Shown: one piece after another, positions 7,895-15,302 of the stretch | Numbering within the stretch: the stretch's first letter is position 1 | How the letters are laid out: each line of letters opens with the position of its first letter | Source: an uncultured Solobacterium sp. | GTDB lineage: Bacteria; Bacillota_I; Bacilli_A; Erysipelotrichales; Erysipelotrichaceae | NCBI GenBank assembly: GCA_937895985.1 | Contig: CALBKL010000345.1 | Coordinates: forward strand, 1 to 18,162 | Length of the DNA: 18,162 bases | Direction of reading: 5' to 3' | Position numbers and translations under genes: made by a program | The notes under the pieces: generated by a model | Told to the model about the DNA's origin: nothing | What the model saw: the letters and a program-made list of their open reading frames with translations, nothing else | The model's database searches: none

Positions 7895-7926
7895 AAAAAA
7901 GATATCGATGATAGTCATCGATATCT
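7895..7926 (-). terminator. Rho-independent terminator of csoR-copA
   Basis: A perfect stem of 11-12 bp, GATATCGATGA (7901-7911) with TCATCGATATC (7915-7925), and a 3-base loop TAG. On the minus strand it is followed by TTTTTT. It starts about six bases after the copA stop codon. Confidence 0.9.
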
Positions 7927-7931
7927 AGTTG

Positions 7932-8141
7932 TTACTCAATTCCTGTAACTGTATAATCTTCTGCTTCAACAGCTTTACGTAACTCTTCATTAGATACTTC
8001 TTTGTTGAGTGTTACGATAGCCTGCTTACTAACATGTGATACTTCGGCAGATGTTACACCATCAATCTTTTCTAGTGCATTCTTGACAGCCTTCTCGCAA
8101 TGACCACACACCATACCTTCAATCATAATCTTCTTTTCCAT
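7932..8141 (-). CDS. Possible separately translated CopZ copper chaperone (internal start in copA)
   Basis: In-frame ATG at 8141-8139 (codon 774 of copA) would give a 69-residue protein M-E-K-K-I-M-I-E-G-M-V-C-G-H-C. It is a complete HMA domain at the usual CopZ length, with its metal site at Cys12 and Cys15. The codons just before the ATG contain AAAGAGGA, with GAGG at 8150-8153 and eight bases to the ATG. That is as good as several ribosome binding sites used in this window. Free CopZ carries Cu+ to CopA and to regulators. Whether both a fusion and a free form are made cannot be read from sequence; the region is also part of copA. Confidence 0.45.
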   Translation of the reverse strand: MEKKIMIEGMVCGHCEKAVKNALEKIDGVTSAEVSHVSKQAIVTLNKEVSNEELRKAVEAEDYTVTGIE

Positions 8142-10460
8142 TTGTTTTTCCTCTTTTCTTTCTATATGTTTTTCTCTTTGAATATGTTTTTCTTCCACAT
8201 CTTCATCTATCTTAAATAGATTTAATCTTAAAGCATTCATGCATACTGTAACACTTGATAATGCCATCGCTGCTGCACCGAACATTGGATTCATTGATAA
8301 GCCAAATAAACCAGCTGCTAATGGAATACAAATCAAGTTATAGAAGAATGCCCAGAATAGATTCTCTTTGACATTACGTAGTGTTGCTCGACTTAGTCTA
8401 ACAGCTCTAACAACATCAGTTAATGTAGAGTTAGACAATACGATATCTGCAGAATCAATTGCGACATCAGTACCTGCACCAATCGCAATACCAATATCTG
8501 CTTTTGTCAGTGCTGGTGCATCGTTGATACCATCACCAACCATCGCAACTTTTCCTTGTTTTTGAAGTTCTGAGATAACTGCTTCTTTTCCATCTGGTTT
8601 TACACCAGCCACAACGCGGTCAACACCTGCAACCTTGGCAATCGCACTAGCAGTACGCTCATTATCACCCGTTAACATAACTACCTGCATACCCAGCTTC
8701 TTTAGCTTTGTAATTGCGTCGAATGAATCTTCCTTGATTGTATCTGCAGCGGTAATCATACCTATGAGTTTTCCATCTTGTGCAAAGAATAGTGGTGTCT
8801 TACCTTCACTTGCATATTGATCTGCTTTCGCTTGAATATCTGATGATATATCTGCGATTGTACGTATATAACTCATTGATCCTGCTTGCATCAGATGATT
8901 ATTGAGTGTTGCTTCGATACCACTACCAACAACATTCTTAAACTGTTCTGTTGGTAATACTTGAATGTTTTCTTGTTGGGCTTTTTCAACGATTGCTTTC
9001 GCAAATGGATGTTCCGATTTCTGCTCTACAGAATATGCGATTTGCAGTAAATCATTTTTACTCATATCTCCAATTGGATAGATATCTTTTACTGTTGGCT
9101 GTCCAGTTGTAATCGTTCCTGTCTTATCTAAGGCAATGATATTCATCTTTCCCATTTCTTCTAGAGCTTCAGAAGTCTTAAATAAGATGCCATGTTGGAA
9201 TCCTAAACCGTTTCCAACCATGATAGCTACCGGTGTCGCAAGTCCTAATGCACATGGACAGGAAATAACTAATACAGAGATTGCACGTTCAAGTGCATAT
9301 ACAAAGCTAGCTCCTGCAAGTAACCAACCAATCATTACAATAATGGAAATCACAATGACCGCAGGCACGAACACTCCAGAGATTTTATCAGCTATCTTAG
9401 CGATTGGAGCCTTTGTGGCAGCCGCATCACTTACCATCTGAATAATCTTAGAGAGTGTCGTATCTTTTCCAACGTGAGTAGCCTTAGCCTGTAAATAACC
9501 AGAGATATTTAAGGTACCTGCACTAATCGTATCATTTACACTCTTATCCACTGGTACTGACTCACCTGTTAGAGCAGATTCATTGATAGAACTATCACCT
9601 GAGACAATCACACCATCTACCGGAATACTTTCACCAGGTTTTACAACGAAGATATCGGATAACTTCACTTCATCGATATTAACGATTGTTTCAACACCAT
9701 CTCGAATGACCGTTGCCTTCTTAGGTGCTAACTTCATTAAGCTCTTTAATGCGTCTGTTGTCTTACCCTTCGACATAGCTTCTAGCATCTTACCAATTGT
9801 GATAAATACCAGTATCATAGCGGCAGATTCAAAATATAACTGATTATGATAGAGTGGCATCAGTTCCATGTTCGCTACACCATCTGTAATCTGTACTGTC
9901 ATCACATACAATACATAGACCGACCATGCAAAGGATACAGAAGAACCTAATGCGACTAATGTATCCATGTTTGGAGAACCATGCATGAATGACTTAAATC
10001 CACTGATAAAGAACTTCTTATTAATAACCATCAAAATTAATGTTAGAAACATCTGTGTTAAACCTAAACCAATATGATTGTGATTTAGGAATGCTGGTAA
10101 TGGCAAGCCTAACATGCCATAGCCCATCGTGATATACATTAGGATCACTAAGTAGCCTAGTGAATACCATAGACGCTTCTTTAATTTTGGTGTTTCATGA
10201 TCCTGTAAAGCTTCCTCTTCTGCAGAAACACTAGCTGTATCTACTTTTTCGGTAGTAGTCTCTGACTGTAACTTTGCACTGTAACCCGCATTCTCGACAG
10301 CTTTTATAACCGCATTTGGATCTGCACTACCTTCAACTCCCATGGAATTTGTTAGTAGACTGACTGCACAGGATTGTACACCATCTACCTTGGATACAGC
10401 TTTTTCAACTCTGGCTTGGCAAGACGCACAAGTCATACCTTCCACAATATATTTTTCCAT
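7932..10460 (-). CDS. copA: Copper-exporting P1B-type ATPase with C-terminal CopZ-like domain
   Basis: 842 residues. An N-terminal heavy-metal domain with C11-A-S-C14; transmembrane region from about residue 97; actuator T298-G-E-S; C401-P-C403 in the copper-transport helix; D445-K-T-G-T phosphorylation site; S482-E-H-P485 of P1B ATPases; G642-D-G-I-N-D647; and Y707-N708 and M732xxS735 of the Cu+ site. This is a complete Cu+ exporter. Unusually, after the last helix a charged linker (about 753-773) leads to a second metal domain with C785-G-H-C788 that is the size of a free CopZ chaperone. The gene follows csoR by 16 bases with AAGAGG as ribosome binding site, so copper should induce it through CsoR. 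A strong terminator follows. Confidence 0.95.
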   Translation of the reverse strand: MEKYIVEGMTCASCQARVEKAVSKVDGVQSCAVSLLTNSMGVEGSADPNAVIKAVENAGYSAKLQSETTTEKVDTASVSAEEEALQDHETPKLKKRLWYSLGYLVILMYITMGYGMLGLPLPAFLNHNHIGLGLTQMFLTLILMVINKKFFISGFKSFMHGSPNMDTLVALGSSVSFAWSVYVLYVMTVQITDGVANMELMPLYHNQLYFESAAMILVFITIGKMLEAMSKGKTTDALKSLMKLAPKKATVIRDGVETIVNIDEVKLSDIFVVKPGESIPVDGVIVSGDSSINESALTGESVPVDKSVNDTISAGTLNISGYLQAKATHVGKDTTLSKIIQMVSDAAATKAPIAKIADKISGVFVPAVIVISIIVMIGWLLAGASFVYALERAISVLVISCPCALGLATPVAIMVGNGLGFQHGILFKTSEALEEMGKMNIIALDKTGTITTGQPTVKDIYPIGDMSKNDLLQIAYSVEQKSEHPFAKAIVEKAQQENIQVLPTEQFKNVVGSGIEATLNNHLMQAGSMSYIRTIADISSDIQAKADQYASEGKTPLFFAQDGKLIGMITAADTIKEDSFDAITKLKKLGMQVVMLTGDNERTASAIAKVAGVDRVVAGVKPDGKEAVISELQKQGKVAMVGDGINDAPALTKADIGIAIGAGTDVAIDSADIVLSNSTLTDVVRAVRLSRATLRNVKENLFWAFFYNLICIPLAAGLFGLSMNPMFGAAAMALSSVTVCMNALRLNLFKIDEDVEEKHIQREKHIERKEEKQMEKKIMIEGMVCGHCEKAVKNALEKIDGVTSAEVSHVSKQAIVTLNKEVSNEELRKAVEAEDYTVTGIE

Positions 10461-10476
10461 AAAACCTCTTTTCTAA

Positions 10477-10770
10477 TTACTTCATTAACTTTTGAAGTAC
10501 TGTTACGAGTTCATCTATCGACTCATCTTTTCCTTGTCGTATATCCGTTGCGACACAACCACGAATATGGCATGCCAATAACTCTTTATTAAAACTATTT
10601 AATGCGCTTGTAACAGCGGATACCTGAACCAAGATATCCGGACAGTATAAATCATCTTCCACCATCTTCTGTATTCCGCGTACCTGACCTTCAATACGCT
10701 TTAATCTAGTCACAAGTTTCCTCTGCTCATCTGCAGTTCTTTTTTTATGTCTTACTTCACATTGATGCAT
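10477..10770 (-). CDS. csoR: Copper-sensing repressor CsoR
   Basis: 97 residues, all-helical family without a classical helix-turn-helix. The Cu+ ligands C43, H68 and C72 are all present (L-Y-C-P-D and L-L-A-C-H-I-R-G-C), with Tyr42 next to the first. The N-terminal R-L-K-R-I-E-G-Q-V-R-G-I is the family signature. CsoR binds its operator without copper and is released by Cu+. GGAGG lies at 10777-10781, six bases before the ATG. The gene is first in the operon with copA, and the operator overlaps its own promoter, so the system should be autoregulated. The C-H-C ligand set argues against nickel or formaldehyde-sensing relatives (RcnR, FrmR). Confidence 0.93.
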   Translation of the reverse strand: MHQCEVRHKKRTADEQRKLVTRLKRIEGQVRGIQKMVEDDLYCPDILVQVSAVTSALNSFNKELLACHIRGCVATDIRQGKDESIDELVTVLQKLMK

Positions 10771-10794
10771 CTCACACCTCCGTTGTATACATCT

Positions 10795-10823
10795 GTTATA
10801 TACCCCTATAGGGTATAAGTCAA
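10795..10823 (-). promoter_or_regulatory. csoR-copA promoter with embedded CsoR operator
   Basis: Minus strand: -35 TTGACT (10823-10818), a 17-base spacer and -10 TATAAC (10800-10795). The spacer is largely filled by a GC-centred inverted repeat, TATACCC-N5-GGGTATA (10799-10817), which matches the general form of CsoR boxes (ATACCC...GGGTAT). Binding there would block polymerase. Confidence 0.82.
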
Positions 10824-10839
10824 CTACTTTTATCTCAAG

Positions 10840-10866
10840 AAAAAAAACGTAGATTTATCTACGTTT
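10840..10866 (-). terminator. Rho-independent terminator of the epimerase-like gene
   Basis: A 9-bp stem AAACGTAGA (10845-10853) with TCTACGTTT (10858-10866), closed by a 4-base loop. On the minus strand it runs into eight T residues (complement of 10840-10847). The stem overlaps the TAA stop (10865-10867). Confidence 0.87.
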
Positions 10867-11884
10867 AAAATTTTGCATTGAATCTACCCATATAGGCATG
10901 GTAATCATTAATCACTTGATCACACCATAAGTCAAACTCAGGATCTTCAATTCTTGATTCACTATGTTCCCAAATATATTGTGTATAAAGTTCAATTCCC
11001 TTCTCTAAATTGATAAGACATTTAAAATCAGGAATTAATGTATCTCTTACGATATCTGTATATAGATTAGAGAATTGCTTATCCCCAGCAATCTGTTCTG
11101 AAAGAGGATACTTTGTGCTCATCGCGAGCGTTTCAGATGCGATATGTACTTTCTGTACCTTACGATTTAATGCCTTTCCTAATGAATCGTAAATCATATC
11201 CCAGGTTACAATCTCTGGATTAACAAGGTTAATCGAACGATTGATCGCATTCATATTTCCAATCAATTGGATAAAGTTATACGCAAAGTCAAAGCTGTGC
11301 ATCATATGCCAAATAGATTGGCCATCTCCATGGATGATGACTGGTTTATCACTCAGAATTCTCGATACAACGCTCCAGCAATTCTTACCTTTTACACTCA
11401 ATGGGAAACGGTCAAAGCCATACGTCTGTGAAGGTCTAACGATAGTGATTGGAAAGCCCTTCTTCGCTGCTTGGTTGAATACATCCTCACAAGCCGACTT
11501 ATCTCTTCCGTACTGTGATAAACGGTTCTTCTGTACAGAGTCTTCATTGAGAATGAAGTTATTTTCATGATTGAATACCACGACAGTGGAGATAAAGATA
11601 TATTGTCTTGTATGGTTTTGGAATAAATATACACGATCTCTTGCTTGATCTGGTGTATAGACCACAAAGTCAATAACCGCATCAAATACAGTACTTCCAA
11701 TAATCTTCTGCATTTCAGCAGTATCATTGGCATCACAGATAATGTGATTCGCCATTACAGGTAATGGACGATGTCCACGATTGATAACGTATAACTCGGT
11801 ATCTCGACTCTTCGCTAGCATTCCTAGTACAGCCGAAGAAATGACACCAGTACCTCCGATAATTAAAATCTTGCGCACGCTCAT
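10865..11884 (-). CDS. NAD(P)-dependent epimerase/dehydratase family protein (extended SDR)
   Basis: 339 residues from the ATG at 11884. Rossmann fold with G10-G-T-G-V-I-S for the dinucleotide, I-N-R-G-H-R after the second strand, and S-T followed by Y125-G-R-D-K129 as the catalytic Ser/Tyr/Lys set. Members act on nucleotide sugars or other NAD(P)-bound substrates. The N-R-G motif and the overall pattern resemble the atypical CSP41/isoflavone-reductase-like group more than GalE, so substrate is open. An in-frame ATG at 11917 is rejected because its extension would encode the GAGGAGG ribosome binding site (11890-11896). The gene is flanked by its own terminator and stands alone between csoR and the transpeptidase. 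Confidence 0.8.
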   Translation of the reverse strand: MSVRKILIIGGTGVISSAVLGMLAKSRDTELYVINRGHRPLPVMANHIICDANDTAEMQKIIGSTVFDAVIDFVVYTPDQARDRVYLFQNHTRQYIFISTVVVFNHENNFILNEDSVQKNRLSQYGRDKSACEDVFNQAAKKGFPITIVRPSQTYGFDRFPLSVKGKNCWSVVSRILSDKPVIIHGDGQSIWHMMHSFDFAYNFIQLIGNMNAINRSINLVNPEIVTWDMIYDSLGKALNRKVQKVHIASETLAMSTKYPLSEQIAGDKQFSNLYTDIVRDTLIPDFKCLINLEKGIELYTQYIWEHSESRIEDPEFDLWCDQVINDYHAYMGRFNAKF

Positions 11885-11919
11885 CCTTACCTCCTCACTA
11901 TCTAAAACTAGATACAACT

Positions 11920-11925
11920 ATTATA
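11920..11925 (-). promoter_or_regulatory. Candidate -10 box for the epimerase-like gene
   Basis: Minus-strand TATAAT at 11925-11920, about 36 bases before the ATG at 11884. No convincing -35 is visible. It lies just after the hairpin that ends the upstream gene. Confidence 0.35.
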
Positions 11926-11970
11926 TAAGAAAACCCTATAAAGTTGTTATCAAACATTACAGGGTTTTCT
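11925..11970 (-). terminator. Hairpin terminator after the L,D-transpeptidase gene
   Basis: Inverted repeat AGAAAACCCT (11928-11937) and AGGGTTTTCT (11961-11970), extendable by three pairs, with a loop of about 20 bases. It starts one base after the stop codon. The T-tract is interrupted (TTTTCTTATAT on the minus strand), so efficiency is uncertain. In the plus direction TTTTAA follows, so it could work both ways. Confidence 0.6.
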
Positions 11971-11971
11971 T

Positions 11972-13111
11972 TTAATGTATCGTAGATAGCCAAGGGTTAT
12001 TTGGGTCTGGATCGGTTGGGTCCCAACCACGATTTGGACTTGTCACATCAATCTTCGTCTGCTCAGGAGTTCCTAGCGGCCCTGGATTTTGCGCATCATC
12101 ATAAATTTCAACCGCCACACCTAGTGGACAGTAATCATAAATCCACTTTACATCCTTCACCGAAAGACGCACACAACCAAGTGAAGCTGGTGTACCAAGC
12201 TTATTAAACTCTTCATACTCCAAATCACTTGGATTCTGTGTAAAATACGGAACAGAGTGAAATAGAATATCATTTACGATATCTGTTACATACTGACCAT
12301 AGACATCTCCATATAACGGACGCCAACGACTGCGATTAAAGGTTTGGAATACACCTGCAGGTGTTTCCGGTCCCACTGAACACAACATCGCTTTGACTGG
12401 TAATGTACAACTCCCCGTCGTTTGGTCATATGCGTAAATCGTTACCGTATTGAATACACGATTGACACCAATCTTATACGGCGTACTGATTGTAGGATCC
12501 ACAACCGTCACATACGTTGTATTACTCGCTTCAAGACCGTTTTTATCTTTGGCATTTACAGTGATTGGATAAGTACCCATTGTGTTTGTGTCCACAGTTC
12601 CACTCATCGTATACGTACCATTTGTTAGTTCCATACTATACGACAAGTTGCCATCAACAGGATCCTTTACAGAAGATACTAGTGACGTTGCTTGAAACAC
12701 ATCCCCTTTATTTACCGTAATGGCAGAATCCACCATCGTAATGATTGGTGCCGTATGATCTTCAACTTTTACAGTATACTGATACTCCTTGCGAACATCC
12801 TTATCTTTTAAAATATATGTAATTGGATATGTACCTACTTTGTGAGTATCTACAGTACCATCCACTTCTACCGTACCATGAACATTTGTAATGATATCCT
12901 TAGGGTCAAAGTTAGTACCGTACTCAACGTTAAGTTTCAATTCATCAATAGATAATGAAACACCTGTAAAATAATTACGTACGCCATCAATTAACGAGGA
13001 CAGCCCCAACAATAACACACTACCAATTGTGACGAACAACATCGCTGCTGCGATGAATACCAACAGTAACCTTTTTGTATTCACTTTTCTTTTTGGTTTA
13101 TTCATTTTCAT
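11972..13111 (-). CDS. Membrane-anchored L,D-transpeptidase (YkuD) with two Ig-like domains
   Basis: 379 residues from the ATG at 13111. A basic N-terminus (K-P-K-R-K), one membrane helix (about 14-41), two Ig-like repeats of the DUF5011/HYR type (about 52-118 and 120-204, each with G-T-Y-P-I-T), then a YkuD domain (about 212-337). Catalytic Cys313 lies in S-L-G-C-V-R-L and the upstream His285 in F-H-S-V-P-Y. The usual motif is S-H-G-C, so Leu replaces the His. YkuD enzymes make 3-3 peptidoglycan crosslinks or attach proteins to the wall. The C-terminus is rich in Pro, Asp and Asn. The start is uncertain: the frame is open to an ATG at 13207, but none of the ATGs has a good ribosome binding site. 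The gene is divergent from a secreted surface protein. Confidence 0.85.
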   Translation of the reverse strand: MKMNKPKRKVNTKRLLLVFIAAAMLFVTIGSVLLLGLSSLIDGVRNYFTGVSLSIDELKLNVEYGTNFDPKDIITNVHGTVEVDGTVDTHKVGTYPITYILKDKDVRKEYQYTVKVEDHTAPIITMVDSAITVNKGDVFQATSLVSSVKDPVDGNLSYSMELTNGTYTMSGTVDTNTMGTYPITVNAKDKNGLEASNTTYVTVVDPTISTPYKIGVNRVFNTVTIYAYDQTTGSCTLPVKAMLCSVGPETPAGVFQTFNRSRWRPLYGDVYGQYVTDIVNDILFHSVPYFTQNPSDLEYEEFNKLGTPASLGCVRLSVKDVKWIYDYCPLGVAVEIYDDAQNPGPLGTPEQTKIDVTSPNRGWDPTDPDPNNPWLSTIH

Positions 13112-13295
13112 CCAATGTATTGTAGCACCACTTTTCAATTTATGCATTTCTTGCGCCATATAAAAATGTATATGACAAAATGTGTTTTGTTTTAACAACT
13201 TATGCATTTATTTGTTCATTTTTCTTGCTGTAGACTACTTATTCTAATATAATTGTTCTGTTTTTAATTATTGAACTAGAAGGAGGACCAATTCA
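13112..13295. promoter_or_regulatory. Divergent control region with a 14-base direct repeat
   Basis: Lies between the transpeptidase and the surface protein. It contains CAATTTATGCATTT (13136-13149) and CAACTTATGCATTT (13196-13209), identical at 13 of 14 positions and exactly 60 bases apart. It also holds the surface-protein promoter at 13225-13253. On the minus strand TGCTACAAT just before the chosen transpeptidase ATG resembles an extended -10. If the transpeptidase starts at 13207 instead, the repeats would be coding. Confidence 0.4.
13225..13253 (+). promoter_or_regulatory. Promoter of the SHIRT-domain surface protein gene
   Basis: -35 TTGCTG (13225-13230), a 17-base spacer and a perfect -10 TATAAT (13248-13253). 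It is followed by a leader of about 35 bases and AGGAGG at 13281-13286, nine bases before the ATG. Confidence 0.8.
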
Positions 13296-15023
13296 ATGAA
13301 AAAGACTGTTTCTTGGCTATTAAGTATTATGCTTGGCACTTTATTAATCTTTACAACAACTCCATCTACAACCGTTCACGCAAGCAACGATACACTACAG
13401 CCATTTTACAACAATCCATTAAATCCAAATCCAGATGCGATTTACACAGGCGGAGGTGTCGAATATTTCTTCCGTTATGCCGCAATCGATAACATTACAG
13501 GAAATAGAGCGTATTCCTCTACAAACTGGAATACAAATTCCACTATTAACTGGTATACAACTGTTCCTAACAATTCCGATATTTACAACAGAGACTACGC
13601 ACATGATTTAGCTCTTTGCGGACAACTAAACAACGTCACAACAACAGACGCAAACGTAAATATTAAATTACAACTTCCTTATTATCCAAGTAGAACATTA
13701 GTACCAGATCCAGATCGTCTCACTTCAAATCCAACAACAGGTACTTACAGTTCTACACTTAGAGTGTCATACGATTCTCCAGCAGGAAACTATACGTATG
13801 ATGAAATTCAGGCTCTTCCAAGTTTTGATTGGTCAACAGTTACTTCTATTAATTTCTATGGCTCTATCCGTGCTGGCGAAACATTAACTTTGGATATTCC
13901 AATGAAACTAACAACAGATGAACAAGTACAGATGAGTACAATCGTTTACTCTTATTCACCTGCACGTGAAGGAACAGCTGTACAAGCCGTTTCTTCTGCT
14001 TACAGATATAAGGTAGCCGATAAACTACATGGTGTATTTATCGGTACAATTCGTGAGAGCGGCTCTACATACCGTCAAGTTCCAGCGAACATCCAGGCCC
14101 TTATGCCTGCTGTAAATTCATCAAACATTCGCTTCAACATGTTCAGTATGATGTTATCACCAGTTGACTTTACACAACCAAGTGATGGTCTTGCGTTCTC
14201 CAATACTAGCTACTCTATCAATAACGAACCAATCTTCGCTGCTGTTAAGGATGAAGGTTATAGTGTACAGCGTACAAGTGCTGGAGATTTGATGACATCT
14301 TATCGTTACCTTCTAGGCTCAACTGGTCTTAACCTGATTGATACAGATGGAAATCCATTAACGACAGATACATTTGACGCAGCCGCAAATGTTCAACTCT
14401 CTCCATTCTATGTTGAATTAGTTAAAGTCTTAGATACACAAGATATCACACTTCATGTTGGTGATTCTTGGGATCCATTTGATAATCTTACATATCATCA
14501 ATTTGGTTCTACTGTAATTAATACAAGTGATATTAGTATTACACATAACGATGTTGATACAACAACTCCTGGCAATTATACAATTACGTATTCTACAGAA
14601 GTAGCGCCAGGTAGATTTGTCACAAAAACTGCAAGCGTAAGAGTTTTAGGAAATTCCAATGTAAATTATTCCTTCGTTAGTCAAAATGGAGAAGTATTAC
14701 CTTCTGCGGTTACAGATTTACTTCCTTCTGCCGTAAACGGAATCACACCTGGAACAGTTATCACAGCACAAGCACCTGCACAAACAGAAATCACAGTTTC
14801 TAATGGCAAATGGGTATTTGTTGGCTATGACCATGATACTTTTACAGCAGATGGCACTGACACCACATTTATAGGTACATGGAAATTTATCCTAAGCCAG
14901 AATACTGCTGTTTCTCCACAAACAAGTGACCATACAAATATTACTGGTTATATTTTCCTACTTGCTGGAGCAGTGATTATTCTATGCTTCGCAGGATATC
15001 GTAAATTTGCTTCAAAAAAATAA
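13296..15023 (+). CDS. Secreted, membrane-anchored surface protein with Ig-like and SHIRT domains
   Basis: 575 residues. Signal peptide M-K-K-T with a hydrophobic core and a likely cut after V-H-A29. Residues 30-375 form a Thr/Ser/Asn-rich, beta-type region I do not recognise. About 384-451 is an Ig-like domain with the G-N-Y-T-I-T-Y motif. About 456-531 matches a SHIRT domain (Y-S-F-V-S, L-P-S-A-V, L-L-P, then G-K-W-V-F-V-G-Y). The tail has S-P-Q-T-S-D at 540-545, a membrane helix at about 551-567 and a basic end R-K-F-A-S-K-K. This looks like a sortase signal, but S-P-Q-T-S replaces LPxTG, so wall anchoring is uncertain. SHIRT domains act as rigid stalks in adhesins. The gene has its own strong promoter and terminator. 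Confidence 0.82.
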   Translation: MKKTVSWLLSIMLGTLLIFTTTPSTTVHASNDTLQPFYNNPLNPNPDAIYTGGGVEYFFRYAAIDNITGNRAYSSTNWNTNSTINWYTTVPNNSDIYNRDYAHDLALCGQLNNVTTTDANVNIKLQLPYYPSRTLVPDPDRLTSNPTTGTYSSTLRVSYDSPAGNYTYDEIQALPSFDWSTVTSINFYGSIRAGETLTLDIPMKLTTDEQVQMSTIVYSYSPAREGTAVQAVSSAYRYKVADKLHGVFIGTIRESGSTYRQVPANIQALMPAVNSSNIRFNMFSMMLSPVDFTQPSDGLAFSNTSYSINNEPIFAAVKDEGYSVQRTSAGDLMTSYRYLLGSTGLNLIDTDGNPLTTDTFDAAANVQLSPFYVELVKVLDTQDITLHVGDSWDPFDNLTYHQFGSTVINTSDISITHNDVDTTTPGNYTITYSTEVAPGRFVTKTASVRVLGNSNVNYSFVSQNGEVLPSAVTDLLPSAVNGITPGTVITAQAPAQTEITVSNGKWVFVGYDHDTFTADGTDTTFIGTWKFILSQNTAVSPQTSDHTNITGYIFLLAGAVIILCFAGYRKFASKK

Positions 15024-15033
15024 AATCTAACAA

Positions 15034-15064
15034 AAAGAGCTAGGACATAATGTCTTAGCTCTTT
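15034..15064. terminator. Bidirectional terminator between the surface protein and the nrd operon
   Basis: A 14-bp stem (AAAGAGCTAGGACA at 15034-15047 with TGTCTTAGCTCTTT at 15051-15064, one G-U pair on the plus strand) and a 3-base loop. On the minus strand it runs into TTTTTG, so it ends the nrd operon well. On the plus strand the tail TTTCTAC is weaker. Confidence 0.85.
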
Positions 15065-15071
15065 CTACACT

Positions 15072-15302
15072 CTATTTATCGATAAATTTTTGAATCGCCT
15101 CAAAACCAATGAGTTGTTCAATCCTATCCTGGTGATAGACCAGCATCGTTGGCGCAATCATAATTCCTAGATTTCTACAGAGTTTCATATTCTTCTCTGC
15201 TTCTATAACTTCATACGCGAAGTCTTTTTGCACCATATATTCTTTGATGAGTTTACACTTTGGACAGCTTTTTGTTGTGATTAATTGTGGAAGTTTACTC
15301 AT
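15072..15302 (-). CDS. Glutaredoxin/NrdH-like thiol redox protein
   Basis: 76 residues with a minimal thioredoxin fold. Redox motif S-C13-P-K-C16, cis-Pro region I-A-P51-T and a closing helix F-E-A-I-Q-K-F-I. It carries electrons as a dithiol. Its ATGA overlaps the stop of the nrdD-like gene, so the two are co-translated. Some class III ribonucleotide reductases use a redoxin instead of formate as reductant, and this neighbour fits that type. No thioredoxin-reductase or ferredoxin-disulfide-reductase gene is in the window. It lacks the extra N- or C-terminal parts of full-length thioredoxin. An alternative is a general glutaredoxin-like protein that only happens to be in the operon, which I think less likely. 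Confidence 0.82.
   Translation of the reverse strand: MSKLPQLITTKSCPKCKLIKEYMVQKDFAYEVIEAEKNMKLCRNLGIMIAPTMLVYHQDRIEQLIGFEAIQKFIDK

Noticed and set aside
11885..11917. ATG at 11917 for the epimerase-like gene
   Set aside because: The added residues S-E-E-V-R are encoded by the GAGGAGG ribosome binding site of the ATG at 11884.
13112..13207. ATG at 13207 for the L,D-transpeptidase
   Set aside because: No ribosome binding site, and the extra residues carry His/Cys/Met without family resemblance. They also cover the 14-base direct repeat. I chose 13111, but certainty is low.
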